Part shown: piece after piece, positions 27,225 to 35,848 of the stretch | How positions within the stretch are numbered: position 1 is the stretch's first letter | How the letters are laid out: the number at the start of each line of letters is the position of its first letter | NCBI GenBank assembly: GCA_038206395.1 | Contig: JBBRAX010000032.1 | Location: forward strand, 22,056-86,055 | Source: JAGSPQ01 sp038206395 | Lineage (GTDB): Bacteria > Myxococcota > Myxococcia > Myxococcales > Myxococcaceae | DNA length: 64,000 nt | Direction of reading: 5' to 3' | Program-made: the position numbers and the translations under genes | Notes under the pieces: model-generated | Told to the model about the DNA's origin: nothing | What the model saw: only the letters and a program-made list of their open reading frames with translations | Database searches by the model: none

Positions 27225-29329
27225 ATGCGGCGTGCGCTCGTCGGGTTGGGAATCGCGGTCGCGCTCGCGGTCGCGCTCGCGGTTGCGTCGCTGGACGACG
27301 CGCCAGCCGCACCGCCGCCACCCGACCCCATCGATTTACCCGTCGCAGACCGCCGCGTGGCGCCCGCGGCCCAGGAAGAACACCTGCGCGAGCCGCTGGC
27401 GGAAGCGCCCACCCAGGCGCTGACGCTCGAGGTCCTCGGCCCGGAAGGCCCGGTGGCCGAGGCACAGGTCAGCCTGTTCCTCGCGTCGGGCTACACGCAC
27501 CACGGGCGCCCAATGCCGGCGGCGCGCGGGACCACCGACGTGAACGGCAAAGTGACGCTGGATGCGGCGATCGCTGCTGGCGACGCACCGACCGTGTCGG
27601 TCTCGGCGCCCTACTTCGCGCGGGTCCAGCTGCCGTTCAGCGACGGCGAGACAGTGAAGCTGAAGCCGTTGCCGCTGGCGCGCGGACGCGTGCTCCTGCC
27701 GAACCGCACGCCTGCTGCGGGCGCGCGCGTCAGCAATGAGCTCGAACCGCTGGCCGACACGTCGACCGACGCCCTGGGATCCTTCGCGCTGAAGCTTCCC
27801 TGGCCGGGCGCGCTTCGGGTCGAGCACGACACGCTGTCTGCCCGGTTCGTCGGGCTGGTGACGGCCGAGGCGATGGAACAGGAGTTCGAGATCGTGCTCA
27901 CCGAGAGCCCGAAGGCGAAGGGCAAGGTCATCGGCCGCAACGGCGCCGGGCTCGCGAAGGTCGAGGTCGAAGTGAAGGCGGGTGCGTTGACGAAGTACTT
28001 CGCGACTGCTGCCGATGGCACGTGGTCGGGGACGCTGTTCGCCGGAGACGCGGCCGAGCTGAAGTACAGCAAGCCGGGCTACCTGCCGGTCACCGAACTC
28101 CAGCGCGACTTCGCGCAGCGCGAAGAGCCGGTGATGCTCTCGCGGCCGTCGAAGATCGTAGGCACGCTGGTGACGAACGAAGGCACCACGGTCGCCGACG
28201 CGGGAGTGATGCGCACGCGCTACAAGTCCGTGCTCACCGACGGCCAGGGCCAGTTCGTGTTCAAGGACGTCGACCTGGCGTCCGTGGTGCTCGAAGCGGA
28301 AGTCGATGGCGCGAAGGCCGCGCAGACCGTGGCGGTGCCCGAAGGGCAGACCGTGACCGTGACGCTGATGGCGCCGCCGAAGCTTGTCGATGTGCCGCTG
28401 CTGGTGGTCGACCTCGAAGGGGAACCGACCCAGCAGTGGACCGCGGCGGCAATGCCGATTCCTGCGCGCGGCTGGGAAAGCCACGCGCGCGCCTTTCAAG
28501 GCGTGGGGTCGATTGGGCTGACGAAGGGCCGCTTCCGCATCGAAGTGAGGGACGACGAGCACGCGCTGTCGGGCGGCCTGACGGTGGACGTGGATCCTCC
28601 GGGCGCGCGGCCCATTCGCGTGGTGGTGACCGGCCGCGATGGCGGGCTGGGCAAGCGGCTCGACACCGACTTCCGCGCCGAAGCGCGCGTGAAGGTGCGC
28701 GTGCTGACGGCGACGGGCGCACCGGCGCTGGACGCGAAGGTGGGCTGCGTGGGCGGCGCGCTGTGGCTCGGCGACGGATCCAGGCCGAGACGCCCGACGG
28801 CGCGAAGGCTGTTGGGCACGCGACCGTGACGGACAAGGAGCTCGTGCTGACCGTGCGCGAAGCGCGAACCCTGCGCGGCAAAGTGGTGGGGACGCTGCCG
28901 CCCAATGCCCAGCTCAGCATCACCAACGCGGTGCAGGGCGGGCTGGTGCCGCTGTACTCGAACGACTTCGTGGTGCCCGGGCAGCCGGCCGTGCGGACCA
29001 TCGTCTGCGTGCACGGAGAGTTCCCAACAATGGGCGGGCTGGGGTGCGCGGTGTCGGTGAACGACGACCCGCTAGAAATCCCAATCGGGCCGCTGGTGCA
29101 GGTGGCGTTCAAGGTGGTGGACGCGAAAGGCGCCCCCATCGATCAACCGATCTTCTTCGTCGACCGCAACGGGACATTTCCTGAACCTTCGGCCAGCAAG
29201 ATGCTCGGTACCGTGTCTCGCGGAAGCCACGTGCTGGTCGTGAACGTCTCGGGCAGCAAGGCGCGGGCAGAGCGGGTGTTCACGACGACGGGCGCGGTCA
29301 CCGACCTCGGCACCATCGTCGTGAAATGA
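27225..29329 (+). pseudogene. Carboxypeptidase-regulatory-domain surface protein, frameshifted
   Basis: An ATG at 27225 starts a frame that reads protein-like for about 515 codons (N-terminal signal anchor, Pro-rich linker, then several Ig-like carboxypeptidase-regulatory repeats such as KVIGRNGAGLAKVEVEVKAG). Near base 28775 it turns into Arg/Pro-rich nonsense and stops at 28829. From about 28780 the frame shifted by -1 continues protein-like (IQAETPDGAKAVGHATVTD) to the stop at 29329. One missing base near 28770-28782 would join both parts into a protein of about 700 residues. I cannot tell a real mutation from a sequencing error. No slippery heptamer is visible. Confidence 0.75.
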
Positions 29330-29406
29330 AACTGGCCCGGCGACAAATCGGCCACCAGCTGTCGTGGCGAAGCTTCGAGCTTCACGATTGGCAGGTGCGA
29401 CCCGCC

Positions 29407-30768
29407 TCAGAACAGCGAGCTGATGACCTCGAAGAAGTTCTTCGTCGTCGGGGCGACCGGCTCGATGACCACATTGGTGATGTCGGCCACCCAGACGCGA
29501 TTGCCGTCGGTGACGGCCAGGTGTTGCCCCACGAGGAACGAGGGCTGAAACAGGGGCAGCTTGATGCTCAACGGCTTGAGTGCGCCGGCGTCGAGGAAGC
29601 CCGTGTCGAGGGTGAAGTCGGCGTTGAAGCGCGCCAGGTACGTCGCGCCCAGGCCCGTGAGGTACAGCAGGAAGCGGCCATCTGCGAGCCGGGCGGCCCC
29701 ACGAATCGTGCCCAATCCGATGCCCGTGCCCGGCAGCACAACCTGACGAAAACCCGCGGGCCCGAACGAGGTGTCGGCGACTCCCGACGAGGTCCACTTG
29801 AGGAAGCGGATGCCGAGCTGGTTCTGACCGCCGTCGGCCTTGAGCAGGTCGAAGCCGAGGGCGAGATACGAGCCGTCCACTTCGCGCCACAGGTGGGTGC
29901 CCTCGGCACCGGCTGAGCTGGCGTAGCCCGCCGTGCCGAACGACGTGTCGAGCTGACCGTCGGGCAGCAGCCGCGCCGCCGACATCGACTCGCCACCGAA
30001 GACGACGATCTTCCCGTCGGGGTCGAGCACCATCGCGCGCACTCTCTCGTCCCGCGAGGTGCCCCACACGGCGCCAAAGCCCGTACCCGGCGTCTTCGAG
30101 AAGGTCACGTCGGCCGTGCCGCTGGGTAGGTAACGGGTCACGAAGAAGTTCGATTGCACGTTGCCGCCCGCGAGGATCTTCCCGTCGGGCTGCTTCAGCA
30201 GCGCAGTGCAGGCGGCCAGGGTCGACGTGCCCGTGCCGAAGGCGTCGAGGCGGACGCCGGTGGTGGCGCCGGTGTTGCCAAAGCTGGTGTCGAGTTGCCC
30301 GTTCGCGAGGAACCGCGCGAGCAGCACCTTCGGCCCCTCGCCCGGGAGCAGAGCCGCCTGCGCGGTGCCTCCGACGTAGAGCAGGTCGCCGTCGACCAGG
30401 GCTGCGTACCCGGTGTCACTCGCGAAGTCGGTGAGCCCCGCCGAACCTCCATTTTCCACGTCAACGAGGGTGACGCCGTTGCCGTTCCACGTGGGGTCGA
30501 GCGTGCGATCGGGTTTGACCCGCGCGACGAGGAGCGAAGCGACGCCGCCGTCTGAAGCACCACTGCCCACCACGAAGACGTTCGACCCAATCGGCACCAC
30601 CGCGTTCGCCTGCCCCTGGAAGCCAGGCGGAAGCAGGGGCACGAACCCACTGTCGTAAGCGGCACCGCCGCCGGCGCCACCCCCACTCCCCGCGCCTCCA
30701 TCTACCGACGAAAGACCGGGACAACCCGCGACCAGCACCAAAACCAGGAGCAGCATCATCTGTTTCAT
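29407..30768 (-). CDS. Delta-60 repeat lipoprotein
   Basis: 453 aa. A signal peptide with lipobox LVAGC is followed by an Asp/Gly/Ser linker. The mature part is a beta-propeller-like array of delta-60 repeats, recognised by the recurring LDTSFG or ADTSFG motifs (for example LDTSFGNTGA, LDTSFGTAGY, ADTSFGPAGF) alternating with 'GKI.V.G'. The repeat family is widespread in myxobacterial secreted proteins. It likely sits on the outer membrane. It is convergent with the frameshifted surface-protein gene. No enzymatic motif is seen. Confidence 0.88.
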   Translation of the reverse strand: MKQMMLLLVLVLVAGCPGLSSVDGGAGSGGGAGGGAAYDSGFVPLLPPGFQGQANAVVPIGSNVFVVGSGASDGGVASLLVARVKPDRTLDPTWNGNGVTLVDVENGGSAGLTDFASDTGYAALVDGDLLYVGGTAQAALLPGEGPKVLLARFLANGQLDTSFGNTGATTGVRLDAFGTGTSTLAACTALLKQPDGKILAGGNVQSNFFVTRYLPSGTADVTFSKTPGTGFGAVWGTSRDERVRAMVLDPDGKIVVFGGESMSAARLLPDGQLDTSFGTAGYASSAGAEGTHLWREVDGSYLALGFDLLKADGGQNQLGIRFLKWTSSGVADTSFGPAGFRQVVLPGTGIGLGTIRGAARLADGRFLLYLTGLGATYLARFNADFTLDTGFLDAGALKPLSIKLPLFQPSFLVGQHLAVTDGNRVWVADITNVVIEPVAPTTKNFFEVISSLF

Positions 30769-30955
30769 GACGCGCTGTGTACCAGCAGGAGCGCGCGGGT
30801 CTGCACGAGAAAGCAGGTCTGCAAAGGTGCGGTGCCATCGCCGACGCGACGCCGCTGATGCTCGCAGTCCTTGATGGTTTTGGCGTCCGGCAGTGGCCGC
30901 AAAGCTGAATACAGATGAGCTCGAGGTCGACGCGCGGGGACGTCAGCCCAGTGAA

Positions 30956-31879
30956 CTACTCGCGCACGGGCACTTCGATGGTGAGGCCGTCGAAGGCAAT
31001 CTCGCACGGCCCCGAGAATTCCTGCTTCGCCTGCTCGAGCAGCGGCTTGCAGTCGACGTCGTGCCGCGAAGACAAGTGCGTCAACACCAGCCGCCGCACC
31101 TTCGCCTCTTGTGCGACCTTCCCCGCCTCGCGCGCCGTGCTGTGCCGCGTCTCGATCGCGCGTTCCTGCTCGTCGTCGCTGAAGGTCGACTCGTGAATGA
31201 GCAGGTCGGCCCCGGCCGACGCTTCCGTCAGGGCCGCGCAAGGCCGCGTGTCGCCCGAGATGACGACGCGCCGCCCCGGCCGCGCCGCGCCCATCACCTG
31301 CTCAGGGGCCACCGTCGAACCATCGGCCGCCTTCACGCTCTCGCCCTTCTGCAGTCGTCCAAAATCCGGCCCAGGCGTCACTCCCAGCTTCTTCGCCGCT
31401 TCCAGGTCGAACCGCCCCGCGCGCACGTCTTCCTCGAGTACGTAGCCCAGTGCGTTCACCCGGTGGTCCACCCGCACCGCCGTCACCGAGTAGCCGCTGC
31501 GCGCAACCTTCTCGCCGCCCTTCAGCTCGTGAATCTCGACCGGGAAGGCCAGCCGTTCGACCCCCAGATGAATCGCCGCATCGAGCACCTTCTTCGCCGG
31601 CAGCGGGCCGTACAGGTGCATCGTCTCGGTGCGCCCGCCCATGCCCAGCGTGCGCAGGAACCCGATGATTCCCAGGTAGTGGTCGGCGTGGAAGTGGGTG
31701 AAGAACGCCGCCGCGACCGTGAAGCCCGTACCGTAGCGAATCATCTGCCGCTGGCTTCCTTCGCCGCAGTCGAACAACAACAAGTCCGAGTCGGCCTTCA
31801 CCGCGAGCCCGGACACGTTGCGATGCAGCGTCGGCGCCGCGGCAGAAGTGCCGAGGAACGTCAGCCGCAGAATCGACAT
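30956..31879 (-). CDS. rnz: Ribonuclease Z
   Basis: 307 aa from ATG 31879; GTG 31894 is an alternative. It is a metallo-beta-lactamase-fold endonuclease that trims tRNA 3' ends. Motifs: LTFLGTSAAAPT at the N-terminus, THFHADHYLGI (metal ligands), the exosite block between them, SGDTRPC with Asp, HESTF and LTHLSSRH. Length is normal for the short form. It is downstream of the TPR gene on the same strand, 21 bp away. The 187 bp after its stop hold no gene that I can see. Confidence 0.93.
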   Translation of the reverse strand: MSILRLTFLGTSAAAPTLHRNVSGLAVKADSDLLLFDCGEGSQRQMIRYGTGFTVAAAFFTHFHADHYLGIIGFLRTLGMGGRTETMHLYGPLPAKKVLDAAIHLGVERLAFPVEIHELKGGEKVARSGYSVTAVRVDHRVNALGYVLEEDVRAGRFDLEAAKKLGVTPGPDFGRLQKGESVKAADGSTVAPEQVMGAARPGRRVVISGDTRPCAALTEASAGADLLIHESTFSDDEQERAIETRHSTAREAGKVAQEAKVRRLVLTHLSSRHDVDCKPLLEQAKQEFSGPCEIAFDGLTIEVPVRE

Positions 31880-31900
31880 GCCTGCCGAGCTCACTTTCTT

Positions 31901-33181
31901 TCACGCCCCGCGCAGGTTCTCTTCCAGCTTCTTCGCGTCGGGCAGCACCGGCGCCAGCTCCTTCGCGATGACGTACGCCTTCTTCTTGTCGCCCAGCCGC
32001 ACCAGCGCGAGCGCCAGGTTGTACTTCGGCCGGTGCTCGCCCGCCGGAGCGACCTGCACCGCCTGCTCGAGCAGCTTCTTCGCCTCGGCGTGCTTCGCCG
32101 CGTCGTTGGTCTGAACCAGCAGCGCGCCAAAGTTCGTCAGCGGCTTCCACTGCTTCGGCGCCAGCGCCACCGCCTTGCGGTACGCGTCTTCGGCCTCCGC
32201 CTGCTTCGGCACCGCCTCGTACAGGTTGCCCAGGTGCGTCCAGCCTTCCCAGCTCTTCGGGAACTTCGCGACCAGCTGCTTTCCGACCAGCTCGCTGCGC
32301 GCGAAGTCCTTGTTCAGCAGGTACAGCCCCGCGAGGTTCAGCCAGCCCTGCTCGTGGTCGGGGACAAGCTTCAGCTCGCGCTCGACGTAGTGAATCGCCG
32401 CGTCGACCTGGTTCAGCATCATCGTGCAGGCCAGCGCCTTCTCGAGCAGCACCGGGTGGTCGCCGTTCGCCGCCATGCCGGCGTCGAGCACCTTCTTCGC
32501 GGCCGCGAACTCCTTCAGCTCGAACAGCACGTCGCCCAGCGTCGCCCACGCATCCACCGACTTCGGCGCGAGGTCCCGGCTCTTCTCGAAGGCCTTCAGC
32601 GCCTTCTCGACCTGCTTCGTCTGCTTGTACGCGTGGCCCAGCTGGCCGTGCACGTCGGGGCTCATCGGAGAGAGCTCCGCCGCCGTCGTCAGGTACGGCA
32701 GCGCCTTGTCCGGCAGCTGCAGCGCGACCATCAGCCGGCCGGCGTTGTACTGGCAGAGGAAGCTGTCGGGCCCGAGCTTCGCGCCTTCGAGGAGCAGCGG
32801 CAGGGCGCCCGGCAAGTCGTTGGCTGCCTCGAACACCAGCCCGAGCATCGTCCACCCGAGCGCCAGCGTGGGGGCAAGCTTCGTCGCCGCCGTCGCGTGC
32901 ACCCGCGCCGCGTCGACCTTGCCCGTGAAGAGCGCGATCCGCGTCAGCCCCAGGTACGTCTCGGGGAGCCCCGGGTTCCGCTCGAGCGCCGCTTCATACG
33001 CAGCCGCGGCTGGGCCGACCTCGCCTGCCTGCAACCGCGCCTCGGCCTGATCCAGCAGCTCGCGGGTCCTGGCGGCCGTTCCTGCCCGCATTTCGTGCTC
33101 GTCGAACAGCTTCCGGGCCTCGGCGTAGTTGCCGGCCTTCAGCGCATTCAACCCCTGGTCGTAAGCAGTTTCAGTGGCCAT
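31901..33181 (-). CDS. TPR-repeat protein
   Basis: 426 aa with no signal peptide. About eleven tandem TPR-like units run through the protein, each near 34 residues, with patterns such as ALKAGNYAEARKLFDE, GWTMLGLVFEAANDLPGAL and GHAYKQTKQVEKALKAFEKS. A cytoplasmic scaffold role is the usual expectation for such proteins. It precedes rnz in the same direction with a short gap, so they may be cotranscribed. The actual partner is unknown. Confidence 0.87.
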   Translation of the reverse strand: MATETAYDQGLNALKAGNYAEARKLFDEHEMRAGTAARTRELLDQAEARLQAGEVGPAAAAYEAALERNPGLPETYLGLTRIALFTGKVDAARVHATAATKLAPTLALGWTMLGLVFEAANDLPGALPLLLEGAKLGPDSFLCQYNAGRLMVALQLPDKALPYLTTAAELSPMSPDVHGQLGHAYKQTKQVEKALKAFEKSRDLAPKSVDAWATLGDVLFELKEFAAAKKVLDAGMAANGDHPVLLEKALACTMMLNQVDAAIHYVERELKLVPDHEQGWLNLAGLYLLNKDFARSELVGKQLVAKFPKSWEGWTHLGNLYEAVPKQAEAEDAYRKAVALAPKQWKPLTNFGALLVQTNDAAKHAEAKKLLEQAVQVAPAGEHRPKYNLALALVRLGDKKKAYVIAKELAPVLPDAKKLEENLRGA

Positions 33182-33299
33182 CCAGCCTCACATTGCGGCC
33201 AAACCGTAAGGAGAGTTAGCGAAAAAAGTGTGGGTACCCTCCTGTCGCACATCGATAATCAACTTAGATTTACGCCGTCCCATCTTCCAGAGGCCCTCC

Positions 33300-35153
33300 G
33301 TGACCCGCGTCCTCCGCCCCTCGAGCAAGTCGCTCCCGAAAGAAGTCACTGCCCTCGCGAAGTCGAAGAACGCTGAGGTCACGACCAACGCTGACGGGTC
33401 GGTAACGAAGCGCCGCGACACCGCGAAGACCTCGAAGGAAGTGACGACCCGCACGGGCAACCTGCTCGAGAGCTCGACCGAGTTCAAGAAGAGCACCCGA
33501 ACCACCCGCGGCAGTGGCGAGAGCGAGTTCACCGCGAACACCGACATGCTCGGCCGCGAGAGCAGCAAGTCGCGCAAGGACTTCACGAGCAACGCGGGCG
33601 TCCACACCGTCAACATCGCGGGCAGCGACGTCTACGGCATCGACAAGCAGGAAAAGTCGACCGACAAGACCGTGGTCAAGGGCGATACCACCGAGACCTC
33701 GCTGCGTTCGTCGAGCAAGGACTCGGCGGGCAACGCGCGGAAGGCCAGCGATGTCACCCGGGTCACCGTCGGTGAAGACGGCAAGAAGACGGTCACGACG
33801 AACGAGAAGAAGTCGGGCGGCTCAGAGCTGAACACGCGGTCGGGCACCACCTGGGAAGACAAGAAGTTCACGCTGTCGGGCGGCGCCGACTGGTCGAAGG
33901 GTGGCAGCATCGACAAGAGCACGCTGACCGAGACCGAAGTCGACGCAGCGAAATTCCTCGAGAAGTCCGACGTCGTCACCGAGTGGGTCGGCAAAATCTT
34001 CAAGGGCCTCGGCCTCGAGCAGCAGTGGAAGAGCGAGCTCGACGCATCGCTGATGAAAGAGAAGATGCTGCTGCAGGGTGAGCACGGCTCCGTCGTCGCG
34101 CGCTACGGCGTCAGCGGCGGGCAGCAGCTCACCATCGACGGCGAGGGCATTCGCGGCAGCTTCAACCGCGACGCGCGCGCCGGCGTCTACGCGGAATCGC
34201 ACGGCTCGGTCGACGGGAAGTACGGCACGGCGTCCTACGACGCGCGCGCGGCCGCCGAGGCCTACGCGACGGTGGACGCACGGGGCAGCATCGACGCAAA
34301 CGGGCTCGACGCGACTGTCGACGCGCGGGTCGGCGTCTCGGTGGAGGCGGAAATCTCGGGTCGCGCGCAGACGAAGAGCGTGCAGATTGGCGGCGTCGAC
34401 GTGAACGCGTCGGTCGAAGGCCACGCGCGGGCGTCGGCGGAAGCGGTCGCCGAGGTGAACGGCACCGTCAAGGTGACCCGCGATCCTCCGACGGCCATCG
34501 TTCGCGGCACGGCGGGCGCTTCGGCGGTCGCGAAAATCGAAGGCGACATTCACGCCTCGGCAGGTCCGTTCTCGGTGGTCGCCAGCGGCTACGTCAGCGC
34601 CGGCGCCGAGGCCCGCGCGTCAGGCGTGTTCGGCTACGAAGACGGCAAGCTGAAGATTGGCGGCAGCCTCGGAGCGGCCTTTGGCGTCGGCGCCGGTGGC
34701 GACGTCCAACTCGAGATCGACGTCGCGCAGATCGGCGAGATGGCGAAGGGCGCGGCCGACCTGAACCATGACGGCAAGCTGGGCCTCGACGACGCGATGG
34801 TGGCGGTCGAGAAGACGGCCGGGTGGATTGGCGGTCTCTTCGGCCTGGGCAAGCACGATGACAAGCCGGCCGCTAAGGCGCCGGGCAAGGCTGAAGCGGT
34901 GGCTCCTGCGACCGCGGCTCCCGTCACGCCACCCGAGTGGCCCCCGACGCCCGCCGGTGCAGACATCGCCGACCAGGCCATCAACGCGATCGGCGCGATG
35001 CATGAGCCCGCGCTTCCCGGCCCGGATGCCACGCCTCAGCAGCTCGCGCAGTACGAGAAGGACACGAAGCGCTACGACCGCATGATCGAATTGATGAGCA
35101 CCATCATCAAGAAGCGCGACGAGCTGCAGATGTCCATCATCCGCAAGACGTAG
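33300..35153 (+). CDS. Large low-complexity/repetitive protein with EF-hand-like loop, unknown function
   Basis: 617 aa from GTG 33300; 33228 in frame is less likely. No signal peptide. Residues 1-205 are Ser/Thr/Lys/Asp-rich with alternating hydrophobic residues. Residues 270-480 are Ala/Val/Gly/Asp-rich and strongly repetitive (VDARGSIDANGLDATVDARV, then VEAEISGRAQTKS), suggesting a beta solenoid. One EF-hand-type loop DLNHDGKLGLDD lies at residues 487-498, followed by a Pro/Ala linker and a charged helical C-terminus (570-617). The pattern recalls the Ala-rich stalk of some secreted polymorphic-toxin-like proteins, but I see no toxin domain. It has its own promoter region of about 118 bp. 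Confidence 0.72.
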   Translation: MTRVLRPSSKSLPKEVTALAKSKNAEVTTNADGSVTKRRDTAKTSKEVTTRTGNLLESSTEFKKSTRTTRGSGESEFTANTDMLGRESSKSRKDFTSNAGVHTVNIAGSDVYGIDKQEKSTDKTVVKGDTTETSLRSSSKDSAGNARKASDVTRVTVGEDGKKTVTTNEKKSGGSELNTRSGTTWEDKKFTLSGGADWSKGGSIDKSTLTETEVDAAKFLEKSDVVTEWVGKIFKGLGLEQQWKSELDASLMKEKMLLQGEHGSVVARYGVSGGQQLTIDGEGIRGSFNRDARAGVYAESHGSVDGKYGTASYDARAAAEAYATVDARGSIDANGLDATVDARVGVSVEAEISGRAQTKSVQIGGVDVNASVEGHARASAEAVAEVNGTVKVTRDPPTAIVRGTAGASAVAKIEGDIHASAGPFSVVASGYVSAGAEARASGVFGYEDGKLKIGGSLGAAFGVGAGGDVQLEIDVAQIGEMAKGAADLNHDGKLGLDDAMVAVEKTAGWIGGLFGLGKHDDKPAAKAPGKAEAVAPATAAPVTPPEWPPTPAGADIADQAINAIGAMHEPALPGPDATPQQLAQYEKDTKRYDRMIELMSTIIKKRDELQMSIIRKT

Positions 35154-35211
35154 CTTCGGCGCCGCTGCGTCCCCGCCGCCTCCGCGTCCCAGCACCGCAG
35201 GTGCCCCGGAA

Positions 35212-35763
35212 CTACTTCTTCGGCGCAGCCCAGTCGGCCGGGTAGGTCACGTAGAAGACCTTCACCCGGCTGGGCGTGCCGAACACCAATTTGCTGCCCT
35301 TCGGCAAATACACCACGTCGCCGGGCTTCGCCTCGTTGACGCGCCCGTCGACGATGACGTGCAGCACGCCTTCGACGACGTAGTCGACCTCGTCATAGTC
35401 GAGGGTCCACGGAAAGGAGTCGGCCTTCGACCACTCCATGAAGCCGGCCGTCATCGGAGACCTGTCTTTGCCGGTGATGACGTCGGCGAGCCGCACCTGC
35501 TTGCCCGGGCCCGCAGCCGGGAACTCACCCAGCTGAACCGAGCCGCCCTTCACCACCACCACGCCCGACGCGTCGGCCCTTCGTTCGGCCGAGCCACCGC
35601 CTTCGGCCGCCGTCGCGTCGTCCTGCACGATGCGCACGCCCAGCTCTCGCGCCCGCGACCACGCCGCCGGAGTGACGATGGTTTCCCTGCGGGGCGCCTG
35701 AAGCTGCCGCTTCTTCGCGGCGAACTCGGCGTCCACGACTTCCGCGGTGATGAGGCGCTTCAC
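35212..35763 (-). CDS. EutQ-like cupin protein
   Basis: 183 aa from GTG 35763, which gives the N-terminus VKRLITAEVVDAEFAAK, the typical EutQ start. The TTG at 35808 would add a poorly conserved tail and overlap a terminator. An N-terminal helical part with VTPAAWSRARELGVRIV is followed by the cupin: FPWTLDYDEVDYVVEGVLHV and GDVVYLPKGSKL. In ethanolamine utilisation EutQ is an acetate kinase (family knowledge), but no other eut gene is here, so this copy may have another role. It lies just downstream of hppA and shares its terminator region. Confidence 0.85.
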   Translation of the reverse strand: MKRLITAEVVDAEFAAKKRQLQAPRRETIVTPAAWSRARELGVRIVQDDATAAEGGGSAERRADASGVVVVKGGSVQLGEFPAAGPGKQVRLADVITGKDRSPMTAGFMEWSKADSFPWTLDYDEVDYVVEGVLHVIVDGRVNEAKPGDVVYLPKGSKLVFGTPSRVKVFYVTYPADWAAPKK

Positions 35764-35790
35764 GAGGGCCAGATCGATACCACGGCCACG

Positions 35791-35823
35791 AAAAAGCGCC
35801 GGGCCCAATCAGGCACCCGGCGC
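35791..35823 (-). terminator. Rho-independent terminator of hppA
   Basis: On the minus strand an 8-bp perfect stem GCGCCGGG / CCCGGCGC with a 12-base loop is followed by TTTTT. It lies 26 bp after the hppA stop. The plus-strand copy also has a short T-rich end, so it may work weakly in both directions. Confidence 0.88.
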
Positions 35824-35848
35824 TTCTTTGAAACCTACGAAGCGTTGG

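Noticed and set aside
30893..33376. Plus-strand frame of 827 codons opposite rnz and the TPR gene
   Set aside because: It is Arg/His/Gln-rich and covers two recognised genes on the other strand.
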